Shown: positions 1-8,519, counted from the first letter of the stretch. The stretch is 64,000 nt of DNA from Myxococcales bacterium (GCA_016706545.1 JADJJK010000033.1:1-64000); one strand, 5' to 3'. Program-made: numbers and translations. The notes: generated by a model from the sequence alone, not told the origin.

Positions 1-1
1 C

Positions 2-763
2 GCGCGCTGGCTGGAGACCTATCGGGTGCCGCGCGGCGCCTGCCTGGATGTCGGCTGCGGCAGCGGGGTGTGGCTCGAGCGCCTGGCGCCTCGCTTCGCG
101 CGGGCGCACGGCATCGACGTGTCCTCGGAGATGGTGGCGTCTGCCCGCGCGCACCTGGCGCGCCGGGGAATCGGCAACGCCACCGTCGCATGCCAGGGCG
201 CGCTGGAGCTGCCGGAAGACGCGCGCTATGACCTCATCTTCGTCGGCGGGGTGCTCATGTACCTCAATGACGACGTGGTGGGGAGCATGCTCGCCAAGCT
301 CGCGCGCATGCTGACTCCAGGAGGCCTCCTGATCCTGCGCGAGAGCACCTCGTCCCCCAGGCCCTGGTACCGCGACACGCCGCTGTCCCCCGGGCTGTTC
401 GCGCCGCGTCCGCAGCCCGGACAGCCTGCCGCGCCGCGGCCCCCGTACTTCGCGATCTATCGGACGCCGGAGACCTATCCGGAGCTGGCGAGCCGGCAAG
501 GGCTGACGTTGCGCCACCAGGAGCCCAACCGCCACTACAAGCTGGCGGACATGACCGAGAGCGTGCTGCGCGCGCTGGACCGCGTGCTCGGCGGCAAGCT
601 GGCGCGCCGCCGTGACCGCCGGAGCTCTCGCTTTGCGCGCCAGAGTACCGCGCTGCGCGGGGTCCTGCTGCAGACACGGGCCTACTACGCGATCCGCGCG
701 CTGGCGCCGCGGGCCTGGCGGCTCAACAACCGCTGGTATCTGTTCTCGGGCGGGGCGCGGTAG
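2..763 (+). CDS. class I SAM-dependent methyltransferase, 5'-truncated by window edge
   Basis: The protein has a Rossmann-type methyltransferase core. The SAM-binding glycine motif reads LDVGCGSG, followed by an acidic loop (HGIDVS) and a post-I segment DLIFVGGVLMYL, then a hydrophobic strand before RES. The target is unknown; the C-terminal third is Arg-rich and unlike common small-molecule methyltransferases. A GTG at 26 could be a start, but the frame stays open to base 2 (ARWLETYR...), so the true N-terminus probably lies outside the window. The gene converges on the aspartate racemase gene with a 9-nt gap. The methyltransferase assignment is secure from motif I; the substrate is not inferable. 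Confidence 0.8.
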   Translation, partial: ARWLETYRVPRGACLDVGCGSGVWLERLAPRFARAHGIDVSSEMVASARAHLARRGIGNATVACQGALELPEDARYDLIFVGGVLMYLNDDVVGSMLAKLARMLTPGGLLILRESTSSPRPWYRDTPLSPGLFAPRPQPGQPAAPRPPYFAIYRTPETYPELASRQGLTLRHQEPNRHYKLADMTESVLRALDRVLGGKLARRRDRRSSRFARQSTALRGVLLQTRAYYAIRALAPRAWRLNNRWYLFSGGAR

Positions 764-772
764 CTGCGGCGG

Positions 773-1534
773 TCACAGCAGCGGCCGCGCCAGCTCCAGC
801 GCCTTGCGCGCCAGCAGCTCGTTGGAGTCGTACACCGGCAGCCTGGCGGAGAGCCTGGCGGCGATGAGGCCAAACTCCGTGCAGCCCAGGATCACGCTGT
901 CGGCGCCGCGCGCCATCCCCGCGGTCACCAGCGCCTCCACCCGCTCCACGAGGGGCTCCACGACGGCCTCGCTGTGGCCGCCGCGCTTGAGCGCCTCGAT
1001 GAGCGCGACCACCTCGTCTTGCTCGTCGTCCGTGGGCCGGACGGGCGTGACGTGCGTGCCGGCGAGCGCCTGCCCATACAGCTCGGCCTGGTGGGTGACC
1101 ATCCCGCCCAGCACCAGCGGCCGGCGCGGCGGCCGCTCCGCGCCTTGCCCGGTGACGATGATGGCGGCGGTCGCCGTCACCGGATCGAGCACCGGCACCG
1201 CCACCGCGGCGCGCACCGGCGCCAGGAAGTACGACGCGCTGTTGCACGGCACCACCACCAGGTGCGCCCCCATCGCCACCAGCCGCTGGGCGCCAGCGAG
1301 CAGGTAGGGCACCGGGGAGGCCTCCTGGAACAGAAAGGCCCGGCTGCGGCTGGGCATGCGCGGGTTGTTGTCGACGACGATGTGCAGGTGATTCCAGTCC
1401 CTGTCCGCGGGCGTCATCCGCACCAGCGCGCCAAAGAAGTCCACGGTGGCCAGCGGTCCCATGCCGCCGAGCACGCCGATGGTCAGATCGTGCGGGCGGT
1501 CGGTGAAGTGGCCGGAGTCGGTGGCGGCGGGCAT
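773..1534 (-). CDS. aspartate/glutamate racemase family protein
   Basis: A 253-residue cofactor-independent amino-acid racemase. The N-terminal signature is IGVLGGMGPLAT. The two catalytic cysteines sit in the expected contexts: Cys97 in VVPCNSA and Cys218 in ILGCTEFG. The family interconverts L- and D-aspartate (or a related acidic amino acid) with this thiol pair. The ATG at 1534 was chosen because the longer open frame upstream runs antisense-like through the neighbouring gene. The ATG is also preceded by a TACAGT box at 6 nt spacing, the same leader found before the nucleotidyltransferase gene at 3799. It lies downstream of the ApgM-like gene with a 53-nt gap, perhaps as part of one small leftward pathway. 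Confidence 0.88.
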   Translation of the reverse strand: MPAATDSGHFTDRPHDLTIGVLGGMGPLATVDFFGALVRMTPADRDWNHLHIVVDNNPRMPSRSRAFLFQEASPVPYLLAGAQRLVAMGAHLVVVPCNSASYFLAPVRAAVAVPVLDPVTATAAIIVTGQGAERPPRRPLVLGGMVTHQAELYGQALAGTHVTPVRPTDDEQDEVVALIEALKRGGHSEAVVEPLVERVEALVTAGMARGADSVILGCTEFGLIAARLSARLPVYDSNELLARKALELARPLL

Positions 1535-1547
1535 GGGCTCACTGTAG
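1532..1547 (-). promoter_or_regulatory. putative leaderless promoter (TACAGT -10) of the racemase gene
   Basis: Read on the minus strand, the -10-like TACAGT (1546-1541) is followed by GAGCCC and then ATG. This places the expected transcription start at or next to the start codon. The same 16 bases recur exactly at 3797-3812 before the nucleotidyltransferase start. No Shine-Dalgarno sequence is visible and no convincing -35 box was found. Confidence 0.5.
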
Positions 1548-1587
1548 CGAAAGAGGCGGTTGGCGGCCTGCGGCTGCTGCGGCCAGG

Positions 1588-2892
1588 TCAGCCCCGCACC
1601 CCGCCTGCGACCTGAAGGTGCGCTTGCTCCAGCTCCTGGCCCAGCACGGGTTCGCCGTGGTTGGCCTCGGCGGCGAACGCGGCGTCCCAGGTCAGCCGCT
1701 GCGGCGCCAGGAACGGCTCCATCATCCGCTGGCCGATGACCACCGGCGTGTCCACCGCGGCGGCCTCGGTGAAGCGGCGCTGCGCCGTGGGCGTCACCTC
1801 GGCGCCGGCGACCAGCACCGGGACCGGGCGCGGGTGGTGCGTGCCGTCGTGCGACAGCGTGTAGTGGTCCGGCAGCACCATCAGGCGCCAGTCGCCCGGG
1901 TGGCTGCGCTCCAGGTAGGCGGTCAGCGGCCCGATGAGCTGGGCGTCCACCTCCTCGAGCATGCGCGCCTTGAGCAATGGATCTCGGTTGTGCGCCGCCT
2001 CGTCGAGAGAGTTGACGTGCAGGTACAGGAAGTCGTAGTTGCGCAGGTAGTTGACGGAGAAGCGCATCTTGGCGCGCAGGTTGGTGTCGATGTAGCCGGT
2101 GGTCCCGACGATGTTCTTGGTCTCGATGCCGGCGGCGATGGCGATGCCCTTCAGGAAGTCCAGGCCGCACACCAGCGCCGCGCGCTTGCCATACGTGCTC
2201 TCGAACGCCGGCAGCAGGGGGCTGCCCGAGGGGCTCCACAGCCAGAACATGGACGCCCTGGTGGGCGTGTGCGCGTTGAAGCGAGCGATGGGCCCGCGCG
2301 AGTCCAGCATGAACGCGCGCAGCTTGCCGGCCAGCGCCTCGGCGCGCGGCGTGGTGCCGCGAGGCAAGAGCGGCGCCAGCGGCTCCTGCTGGTGGCAGTG
2401 CGGCGCCGCCATCACCAGCTCCTCGGGCGGCACGTGGGCGCCGCGCACGATCAGGCAGTGCCGGTACTGCTGCCCCACGTACAGCTCCATCTTGGTGTCC
2501 GCGATCTCGTACGACCACACCAGCTCGGCGGCCACGTCGGTCTCGATCTGCCCGGCGGTGAAGTCATCGATGCGCGCGTCGGCGGACACGCTGATGAGGT
2601 TGCAGCGCAGGGACAGATCGCCCGGCCGCAGCCGGGTGCCCGCGGCCAGCGCCTCGAACGACGAGCGCCCGTTGGGGTGATACTTGTGCGGGTCGTAGCC
2701 GAGGATGGCGAGGTTGGCCACCGGGCTGCCGCACGGCAAGGTGGGAAACGAGGTCTGCGACCGGCCGATGGCCCCCATGCGCGCCAGGTGGTCGAGGTGG
2801 GGCGTGCGCGCCGCCTCCATCGCCGTGCGCTGGCCGAGCGCTGGGTGCGCGAAGTCGGCCATGCCATCGACGCAGAAGATGACGTGCTTCAT
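1588..2892 (-). CDS. ApgM-like 2,3-bisphosphoglycerate-independent phosphoglycerate mutase family protein
   Basis: A 434-residue member of the alkaline-phosphatase superfamily, closest in layout to archaeal-type cofactor-independent phosphoglycerate mutase. Visible motifs are the N-terminal metal site FCVDGMAD, the catalytic-serine region CGSPVANLAILGYDP, and the late metal ligands HVNSLDEAAHNRD, LPDHYT and THHPRPVP. The family moves a phosphate between the 2- and 3-positions of glycerate or acts on related phospho-acids. It starts at ATG 2892, overlapping the stop of the nucleotidyltransferase gene (ATGA), so the two are translationally coupled. Next to a nucleotidyltransferase and a racemase, a role in a secondary or cell-surface pathway is as plausible as glycolysis. 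Confidence 0.82.
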   Translation of the reverse strand: MKHVIFCVDGMADFAHPALGQRTAMEAARTPHLDHLARMGAIGRSQTSFPTLPCGSPVANLAILGYDPHKYHPNGRSSFEALAAGTRLRPGDLSLRCNLISVSADARIDDFTAGQIETDVAAELVWSYEIADTKMELYVGQQYRHCLIVRGAHVPPEELVMAAPHCHQQEPLAPLLPRGTTPRAEALAGKLRAFMLDSRGPIARFNAHTPTRASMFWLWSPSGSPLLPAFESTYGKRAALVCGLDFLKGIAIAAGIETKNIVGTTGYIDTNLRAKMRFSVNYLRNYDFLYLHVNSLDEAAHNRDPLLKARMLEEVDAQLIGPLTAYLERSHPGDWRLMVLPDHYTLSHDGTHHPRPVPVLVAGAEVTPTAQRRFTEAAAVDTPVVIGQRMMEPFLAPQRLTWDAAFAAEANHGEPVLGQELEQAHLQVAGGVRG

Positions 2893-3799
2893 ACCGCCTC
2901 GCGCGCCGCGCGGGCATCGGCGGCCTCGCGCGCCGCGCGGGCGTCGGCGACCTCGCGCGCCTCGCGCATCTCGCGCATCTCGCGCACTTCGCGCACCTCG
3001 CTCACCTCTCGCCCCGGCGACTCGAACATGGCGCGCGCCTTGGCCAGGTCGCTGGCGTCGTCGATCTCCATCCACGGCGCGCCGGCCAGATCGAGGGTGT
3101 GGAGGTCGAAGCCGTCAGTGGCAGCCCGGCCGGCATCGCGCTGGCGCCGCAGCATCTGACCGATGAGGTCGTCGTAGTACAGGCCGCGCTGGCCGGCGCT
3201 GGCGCCTTGCGCTAGCTCCTTGGCCAGCGCGCGGGCGCCCTCGGCGGACAGGTGCAACATGCCCGCGGACTTCCACAGGTGCGCGGCGCTGCCGGTGGTG
3301 GCGGCGCGCCAGATCTCTTGCTGGACGATGCGCCCGTGGCCGTCGTCGGTCAGCTGCCGCTGTGCTCTGCCGTCCACGCCTCCACCGCCCAGTAAGAGCG
3401 CAGCGCGCGCGCGCCGCTGGCCACCGCCGTCAGGGCGTCCACCGCGGCCTCGCTGGCGATGATGTCGCCCTCCACCACGAAGCCGCCGTCCGCCAGGGCG
3501 TCCATCGCCAGGAGGAGCGAGTACATGGTGTTGCTGCGGTCGTACTCGCGGTTCTCGACGAAGCGGAGGTCCAGCCTGGCGGCGCGCGAGCGCAGGTATG
3601 CGCTGATCAAGGCCTTGGCGCGCTCCGCGAAGTGCCCCACCACCACGGTCGCCTTGGTCACCCCGCGCTCCGCGAGCTGGCGCAAGAGCCGACCCGCCAG
3701 CGGCTCTCCGGCGACCTCCACCACGCACTTGGGCCGATCGTCGGTGTGCGGACGCAGCCGCGCGCCAAGCCCTGCTCCAAGAAGAACCACGCTGGACAT
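2889..3799 (-). pseudogene. MobA/CTP-type nucleotidyltransferase, frameshifted
   Basis: Two abutting frames together make one sugar-phosphate/choline-phosphate nucleotidyltransferase-like protein. The first (3799 to 3350) begins SSVVLLGAGLGARLRPHTDD...PKCVVEVAGEPL, the nucleotide-binding GxGxRL and PK loop. It continues through NTMYSLLLA and VVEGDII and ends at a TGA (3350-3352). The second frame resumes with QLTDDGHGRIVQQEIWR and continues with LYYDDLI and PWMEIDDASDLAKA to 2889. One base is missing near 3353-3360 relative to an intact gene. The C-terminus carries a repeat-derived tail of about 40 residues. It starts after the TACAGT leader and is coupled to the ApgM-like gene by ATGA. A sequencing error would make it a normal gene. 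Confidence 0.75.
2895..3014. repeat. coding minisatellite (27-bp and 9-bp units)
   Basis: Two copies of a 27-bp unit (CCTCGCGCGCCGCGCGGGC plus ATCGGCGG) are followed by about six 9-bp CTCGCGCAN units. They encode the charged REV/REM/ARAAREA tail of the nucleotidyltransferase just before its stop. The tail is absent from the conserved family core, so it looks like a recent expansion. Confidence 0.75.
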
Positions 3800-3812
3800 G
3801 GGCTCACTGTAG
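3797..3812 (-). promoter_or_regulatory. putative leaderless promoter (TACAGT -10) of the nucleotidyltransferase gene
   Basis: On the minus strand, TACAGT (3811-3806), then GAGCCC, then ATG. It is identical over 16 bases to the site at 1532-1547. The spacing fits transcription starting at the initiation codon. Confidence 0.5.
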
Positions 3813-3974
3813 GGAGCCCAGTTGGCGCTGGCGACCTGCGCGCCACAGTGCGCCGGTCTTTGCCACAGTGCGCCGCCGTGCGCCAGGTTGCGCCACCTGC
3901 CGCCACGTAGCAGCGAGGCGGGCGGGCCCTGGCTGATGGGCACCCCGGAGCGCGCGGACGCGGATGGCTTGCGG

Positions 3975-4000
3975 TACGATGCCGCGCTCTCGCCAGAGGA
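3975..4000 (+). promoter_or_regulatory. putative -10 box and Shine-Dalgarno for the 4006 gene
   Basis: TACGAT at 3975-3980 matches TANNNT. AGAGGA at 3995-4000 lies 5 nt before ATG 4006. Together they favour ATG 4006 over the upstream in-frame ATG at 3964, which would sit upstream of the -10 box. Confidence 0.4.
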
Positions 4001-4005
4001 TCTCG

Positions 4006-4818
4006 ATGTTTCACCGCAAGTCTGATTCACCTGCCGTCACGTTTCCCACCGAGCACCCTCACGGGCACGTCGCCGCGCACGTGGAGGCCGGGCTCGCGCT
4101 GGAGGGGCCGCTGCGCTGGGACCTCTATACGGTGGCGGCCGGGCCGGCGCAGGTGATGCACGAGTCGTACGACGAGCACCTGCGCTATGTGGCGTCGGCG
4201 GGCTACGACTGGGATGATGAGCTGCGCTTTGACGCCAAGAGCGGACAGCTGGTGGGGCTGGTGCTCAAGATCGGCGAGGCCGGGCCGCTGTCCGCGGACG
4301 TGGGGGCGTCGTACCTGTCCTTGCTGCGGCAGCGCGGCCTGCCGGTCGCCACCCGGCACCGGGACGCCGCGCACCTGACACCGGAGGCGCTGCGCTGGCT
4401 GTCGGCGGACGCGCGCGAGCTGGTGGTGCTGGCGAAAGGGGCGCCAGCGGCCGATGGCGCCTCGCTGAGGCTCGCCGTACACCCCAGCCTCGATCTGCTG
4501 TTCCACGACGGCCAGTATCTCGGCTGGATCTTGCACGATCCGCTGGAGCAGCTCGCCGGAGCTTCCGAGCAGGCGGCGGATTGGGACCCGCACGAGGCGC
4601 CGCGCGACGCGCGCCACGCATCGCTCGTGGCCGTGCTGCACGACTACCTCGCGCTGGTGATGGGGCCAACGCTCACCGGCATGGAGCGGAGAGATCCGAC
4701 GGTGGAGGTGGCGCTGGAGGCGCTGCGCGCCCGCACGCTCGAGCTGCGCGCCCACGACGCGGTGGCCGACGGCCTGGCCGGTCGCATCGAGGAGCTGCTC
4801 GAGACGTTCTATGGCTAG
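4006..4818 (+). CDS. hypothetical protein, 270 aa
   Basis: I do not recognise a family. The protein is soluble, acidic and without a signal peptide or membrane segment. Notable stretches are YDEHLRYVASAGYDWDDELRF, VGLVLKIGEAGPLSADVG and a DLLFHDGQYLGWILHDP segment that looks like beta hairpins. The C-terminal 60 residues are predicted to be helical (EVALEALRARTLELRAHD). The start at 4006 (MFHRKSDS) was chosen because a -10 box and an AGAGGA ribosome site precede it at good spacing. It is transcribed away from the nucleotidyltransferase, from a 206-nt divergent gap, and converges on the protease gene. No function is inferred. Confidence 0.65.
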   Translation: MFHRKSDSPAVTFPTEHPHGHVAAHVEAGLALEGPLRWDLYTVAAGPAQVMHESYDEHLRYVASAGYDWDDELRFDAKSGQLVGLVLKIGEAGPLSADVGASYLSLLRQRGLPVATRHRDAAHLTPEALRWLSADARELVVLAKGAPAADGASLRLAVHPSLDLLFHDGQYLGWILHDPLEQLAGASEQAADWDPHEAPRDARHASLVAVLHDYLALVMGPTLTGMERRDPTVEVALEALRARTLELRAHDAVADGLAGRIEELLETFYG

Positions 4819-4986
4819 CTACTGCCTCGTCTCAGAGGAAATGATCGGCCGAGGTGCCCCGGCACGCCGAGCGCAAGGCGCCGTGACGAAGCGCCCCCGG
4901 GCGGCCCGCGACGAGCCGCGACGTCGGGACCGGCGATGCCTCCGCTCGTCTGGCGTGGTCAGGACCACCCGGACGAAGCGCTGGTG

Positions 4987-6633
4987 CTACTGGACGGTCC
5001 AGGCCACGGTGCCGCTGCAGCTACCGGTCGTGTAGCAGCCGGCGCGGATCTGGAACGTGCCAGTGGCGGTGGCGGTGTAGCTGAGGTTCGAGCCGCGACC
5101 GCCGCAGGCGTCGTCGTTGGAGCTCACCTGGGTGCCAGCGGAGTTGTACAGGCGCAGGTAGGTGTCGCCGGTGAACGTGCCGCCGGTGACGCCGCAGGTG
5201 CCGAGCGTGATGCTCTGGCCAGCGTTGACCGTGACGTTCTGGTTCACGGTGTTCTGCTGCGCGCTGTTGGTGTTGGTGGCGGTGAAGTTGTACGACCCGC
5301 CGGTCGGCGGCGTGCCGGTGGTGAGCTGCCAGGCCACGGTGCCGGTGCAGCTCCCGGCGGCGTAGCAGCCGCCGCGGATGGTGTAGTTGCCGGCGGTGGC
5401 CGCGGTGAAGGTGATGCTGGAGCCACGACCGCCGCAGGCGTCATCGTTGGAGGCCACCTCGGCGCCGGTCGGGCCGGCGAGGCGCAGCCAGGTGTCACCG
5501 GTGAAGGTCGCGCCGGTGAGGCCGCAGGTGCCCAGCGTGATCTTCTGGCCGGCAGTGAGCGCCACGACCCGGTTCACGGTGTTCTGCTGCGCGCTGTTGG
5601 TGTTGGTGGCGCTGTAGCTGTACGAGTTGCCCGGCGGCGGGGGCGGGGGCGGCGGCGAGCCGGTACACAGGCGCGTGCTGGTGGCCACCGCGCAGTAGGC
5701 GTCGATCGCCGGGCGCACGTAGGTGATGTCCTCGCCGCGGCAGCCGGTCTCGGTGCAGGTGTTGACCACGTTGCAGCTCCCGTTGGCCACATAGTCGGTC
5801 TCGCCGCGGACCAGGATGCCGGCCACGGTGTAGCCGCTCATCTCATAGACCCCAGAGCCGGAGTTACCACCGAAGGTGTCGGTGTTGGCGACGAAGTAGT
5901 CGAGCGTGGCGGAGCGCGCGTCACGCACCGTGCCGCCGGAGTCGATCTTGAACGGCACGCCGCTGCCGCTGCCGATGACGGTGACGGACTGGCCGTTGCC
6001 GAGCGCGGCGTTGCCGGCGCGGACCGGCGCTGGCGTGAAGCGCGGCGCCGCCGAGCGGTCCAGGCGGACCACGGCGAAGTCGAGGTTGCGGCCGTTCACT
6101 ACCGCCTGCTGGCGCGCGACGATGGCCTGACACGAGAAGATGTCCGCGGTGGTGACCGTCTCGAGCGTGGTGGCGCTGGGGCGGTAGAACTTGAAGACGA
6201 AGCGGGTGTTGGTGCAGTCGGTGGCGCTGGTGATGCAGTGACCGGCGGTGAGCACCAGGTTGTCATCGATCAGCGTGCCGGAGCAGAACGCGGACGTGGG
6301 GTCGCTGGGGAAGCGCTGTCCGGCGCACAGGTTCTGCGCCTGCTGCAGGGTCTGCCCGTTGAACGTGACGTTGTTGGGGTTCGTCGCGTTGAAGTCGCTC
6401 GGGTTCATCAGGGCCACGGTGGCCTGCTGGGCGCGGGCGCGCAGCGTGGCGTCCGCGTGAGCGTAGACGTCGGTGCGGTTGTCAGTTCCGTACACCACGG
6501 GCGACTGGGACTCGCTCAGCGTCTCCGGGGCAGGCGCGCCGTCGTCATCTAGAGTGCCGCAGCCGAGAGCGGCTACCGTGAGCAAGAGAGAGCCAAGGGC
6601 TCGGGCGCTTCGCGCGCAGGACCAGGTTTGCAT
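4987..6633 (-). CDS. secreted trypsin-like serine endopeptidase lipoprotein with two PPC-like C-terminal domains
   Basis: A 548-residue exported protease. It has an N-terminal signal peptide with a lipobox-like AALGC (Cys25), then an S1/V8-like domain with the triad His132 (LTAGHC), Asp185 (NLDFAVV) and Ser258 (GGNSGSG). A Pro8 linker leads to two tandem pre-peptidase-C-type beta domains of about 105 residues with near-repeated sequence (TNTNSAQQNTVN, DDACGGRGS, GCY...GSCTGTVAW). Such domains usually aid secretion or substrate binding and may be clipped off. ATG 6633 was chosen because AAGGAG (6648-6643) lies 9 nt upstream; the TTG at 6642 would abut it. The 168 nt between this stop and that of the convergent 4006-4818 gene show no clear terminator. 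Confidence 0.88.
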   Translation of the reverse strand: MQTWSCARSARALGSLLLTVAALGCGTLDDDGAPAPETLSESQSPVVYGTDNRTDVYAHADATLRARAQQATVALMNPSDFNATNPNNVTFNGQTLQQAQNLCAGQRFPSDPTSAFCSGTLIDDNLVLTAGHCITSATDCTNTRFVFKFYRPSATTLETVTTADIFSCQAIVARQQAVVNGRNLDFAVVRLDRSAAPRFTPAPVRAGNAALGNGQSVTVIGSGSGVPFKIDSGGTVRDARSATLDYFVANTDTFGGNSGSGVYEMSGYTVAGILVRGETDYVANGSCNVVNTCTETGCRGEDITYVRPAIDAYCAVATSTRLCTGSPPPPPPPPGNSYSYSATNTNSAQQNTVNRVVALTAGQKITLGTCGLTGATFTGDTWLRLAGPTGAEVASNDDACGGRGSSITFTAATAGNYTIRGGCYAAGSCTGTVAWQLTTGTPPTGGSYNFTATNTNSAQQNTVNQNVTVNAGQSITLGTCGVTGGTFTGDTYLRLYNSAGTQVSSNDDACGGRGSNLSYTATATGTFQIRAGCYTTGSCSGTVAWTVQ

Positions 6634-6648
6634 GGACAACAACTCCTT

Positions 6649-6968
6649 GAGAGATAGTGAGACTGCCCCGCTACACGACGGCGAGCGGGCGGCACATCAT
6701 GCATGAATTGGCCTGCTGTATCTGCAAAAAGGCGGCGGCGAAGAGGCTTTGCCATGGAGGCTGGCGGGCGGTGGTCGACCGGGTTCGTGGGCGTAAGCTT
6801 GGCCACGCCTCAGGCGATCTGGGAAGTCCCTTGATTGACCCTGACCTCACCTGTTGCTTGGTACACGTCGCAGTCCGGATAGCGCTTTTCACCACGCCCA
6901 GCGTGACGCGAGCTCAGCTCGCAGGCGCACCTGGCGCAGGCGCGACTGGCGCGGCGGGGGATCCATCG
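6649..6968. other. divergent intergenic region, 320 nt
   Basis: Lies between the protease (leftward) and the 6982 gene (rightward). It is less GC-rich than its surroundings. Apart from the AAGGAG of the protease at its left edge and the TACTAT box at its right edge, I see no gene, RNA or strong hairpin in it. Confidence 0.5.
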
Positions 6969-6981
6969 TACTATGAGCCAG
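6969..6981 (+). promoter_or_regulatory. putative leaderless promoter (TACTAT -10) of the 6982 gene
   Basis: TACTAT (6969-6974), then GAGCCAG, then ATG 6982: a TACNNT box 7 nt before the start codon. The same layout is found at 1532, 3797 and 20501. It argues that ATG 6982, not the in-frame ATG at 6973 that overlaps the box, is the start. Confidence 0.5.
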
Positions 6982-7866
6982 ATGGAGCACCGCCGAGGGG
7001 ATGAGCTTGAGCCGTGGATGTTCTGGCTGCGCGACGAGCTGGCCGCGCGCGGCAGGTCGGTTCGGATGTCGTACGGCGACAAGCTGGCGGGGGACGTGCT
7101 GGTGCTGGCGCTCGATGACCAGGAGCGAGACCTGCTGGTGGAGATCACGGTGACCCGGCGCGCCAAGGGCTACGTTCACCTCACCGCGCTGGCCACCACG
7201 GAGCGGGGCGCGCTCGCCGCGCGCGAGGCGATGTCGCGGCTGCATCTGGAGATCTCGCGCCTGGCCAACGCCAAGCGCAAGTTCGTGCATCGCATCGACC
7301 GCTTGCTGGATCGCCTGGTGCTGACCTGGAAGGAGCACCAGGGGGACGTCACCGCGCGGCGCGACGAGGGCTTGACCCGGCTGCGCACCGTGCGGCCAGA
7401 GGCGGTGGCGATGAACGGGGTGGGGTTTCACGTGGAGGTCGCCGGCGTGGAGGATCGCCACACGCGGCAGGCCTACCCGAAGGTCCATGGCGCGGCCATC
7501 CAGGTGGACGGTCGCTGGCGCGCGGTGGCGTGGGAGCCCCGCAGCGGGTACTGGCTGATGGGCGCCGCGGTGGCGGTGGAGCTGCAGCGCTCGAGCCCTG
7601 GCATCGAGCTGGCACAAGGCGGCGTCGCCATTGTTGATCCCTCGCTGGTCGGCGCTGCAGCGGCGCTGGGCGCCGCGGCGCTGCTGGCGGGCGCCGCGGG
7701 CAGCGCTGACGAGCAGGATCTCCGAAAGAAGCACTCGGACTGGTGGGATTGTCAGGGCGGGTGTGATGCGTGCGAGCTGCTGTCGTGGCTACCTGATCTT
7801 TCGGACCTGGGCAACTGCGTGCCGGACTGCGATAGCTGCGATCTTGGAGGCTTCGACTGCGGGTGA
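6982..7866 (+). CDS. unknown protein with hydrophobic segment and Cys-rich tail (YidD-like partner)
   Basis: 294 residues, family not recognised. The N-terminal 120 residues are charged and helical (LNV-type endonuclease-like spacing was considered but no motif is convincing). A beta-rich middle holds FHVEVAGVEDRHTRQAYPKVHGAAIQV in separate strands. A short Ala/Leu hydrophobic stretch (GAAAALGAAALLAGAAG) follows. The last 45 residues carry nine cysteines in pairs (DCQGGCDAC, NCVPDCDSC, FDCG). The gene overlaps the next one by 4 nt (GTGA), so the two products are likely made together. A Cys-rich C-terminus beside a YidD-like protein suggests a metal-binding or membrane-associated small system, but this is only inferred from context. 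Confidence 0.6.
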   Translation: MEHRRGDELEPWMFWLRDELAARGRSVRMSYGDKLAGDVLVLALDDQERDLLVEITVTRRAKGYVHLTALATTERGALAAREAMSRLHLEISRLANAKRKFVHRIDRLLDRLVLTWKEHQGDVTARRDEGLTRLRTVRPEAVAMNGVGFHVEVAGVEDRHTRQAYPKVHGAAIQVDGRWRAVAWEPRSGYWLMGAAVAVELQRSSPGIELAQGGVAIVDPSLVGAAAALGAAALLAGAAGSADEQDLRKKHSDWWDCQGGCDACELLSWLPDLSDLGNCVPDCDSCDLGGFDCG

Positions 7867-8519
7867 TCCGCGCGCTGCTCATCTGGAGCATCCTGGGCTA
7901 CAGGCGGTGGCTGTCCGGCCGCGGCCCGCTGCGGCAGGTGCGCTGTACGTTTCACCACAGCGAGTCGTGCTCGGCGTTTGGCTTGCGCGCCGCGCGCGAG
8001 GCGCCCGACGTCCGCGCCGCGGTGGCGCGCATCCGTCGGCGCCTGCGCCGCTGCCGCGAGGCCTCGACCTTCACGCTGCAGCTCCCCGGCGGCGGCCGCG
8101 CGCTGGGCTGGGGCCGAGATCACGAGCGGCCGCTCGACGAGCTGGTGACCGAGCTCGTCGAGGACGCCGAGCTACCGGCGGCGCGCGCGACCGTGCTCTC
8201 CGCGCGGGGCGCGGTGGCGCGCTGGCGCGGGGACGTGCTCGACGTGGTCGCGCTGGCCCCGCACCTGCGGGCGTTGCCTTCGGCCAAGCTGGTGGTGCGG
8301 CGACCACCGTCGCGGTCGCAGGTGGCGCGACGGCTGCTATTGCGCTTCGCGCTCGGTGCCGCGCTGGTCGGCGCCGTGGCCCTCTTCGTTGCGCCGGTGG
8401 CGCTGGGCCTGGCCGCCGCGCTGACGCTGGGCGTGGCGGCGGCGGGCCGGGGCTACCTGGTGCGCGGCCAGCGCCTGCGCGCCCAGGCCCGAGCCGCCGC
8501 GCTGCGCGCCTCGGCCTGA
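7863..8519 (+). CDS. YidD-like (membrane protein insertion factor-like) protein with C-terminal membrane helices
   Basis: 218 residues starting at GTG 7863 inside the stop of the previous gene. The N-terminus (RALLIWSILGYRRWLSG) plus RCTFHHSESCSAFGLRAARE and RRRLRRC resembles the YidD pattern of an amphipathic helix followed by CRFxPSCSxYxxEA and a closing RC. Unlike the 70-100 aa YidD, it has about 130 extra residues ending in one or two hydrophobic helices (LLRFALGAALVGAVALFVAPVAL). YidD assists YidC-dependent membrane insertion; this version could instead be dedicated to its Cys-tailed neighbour. The Pro of the core motif is replaced (FHHSESC), so the family match is moderate. Confidence 0.6.
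   Translation: MIRALLIWSILGYRRWLSGRGPLRQVRCTFHHSESCSAFGLRAAREAPDVRAAVARIRRRLRRCREASTFTLQLPGGGRALGWGRDHERPLDELVTELVEDAELPAARATVLSARGAVARWRGDVLDVVALAPHLRALPSAKLVVRRPPSRSQVARRLLLRFALGAALVGAVALFVAPVALGLAAALTLGVAAAGRGYLVRGQRLRAQARAAALRASA

Noticed and set aside
1535..2518. Extension of the racemase frame to a 581-codon protein
   Set aside because: The extra part is antisense-frame noise within the ApgM-like gene, and a shared leader with ATG at 1534 marks the real start.
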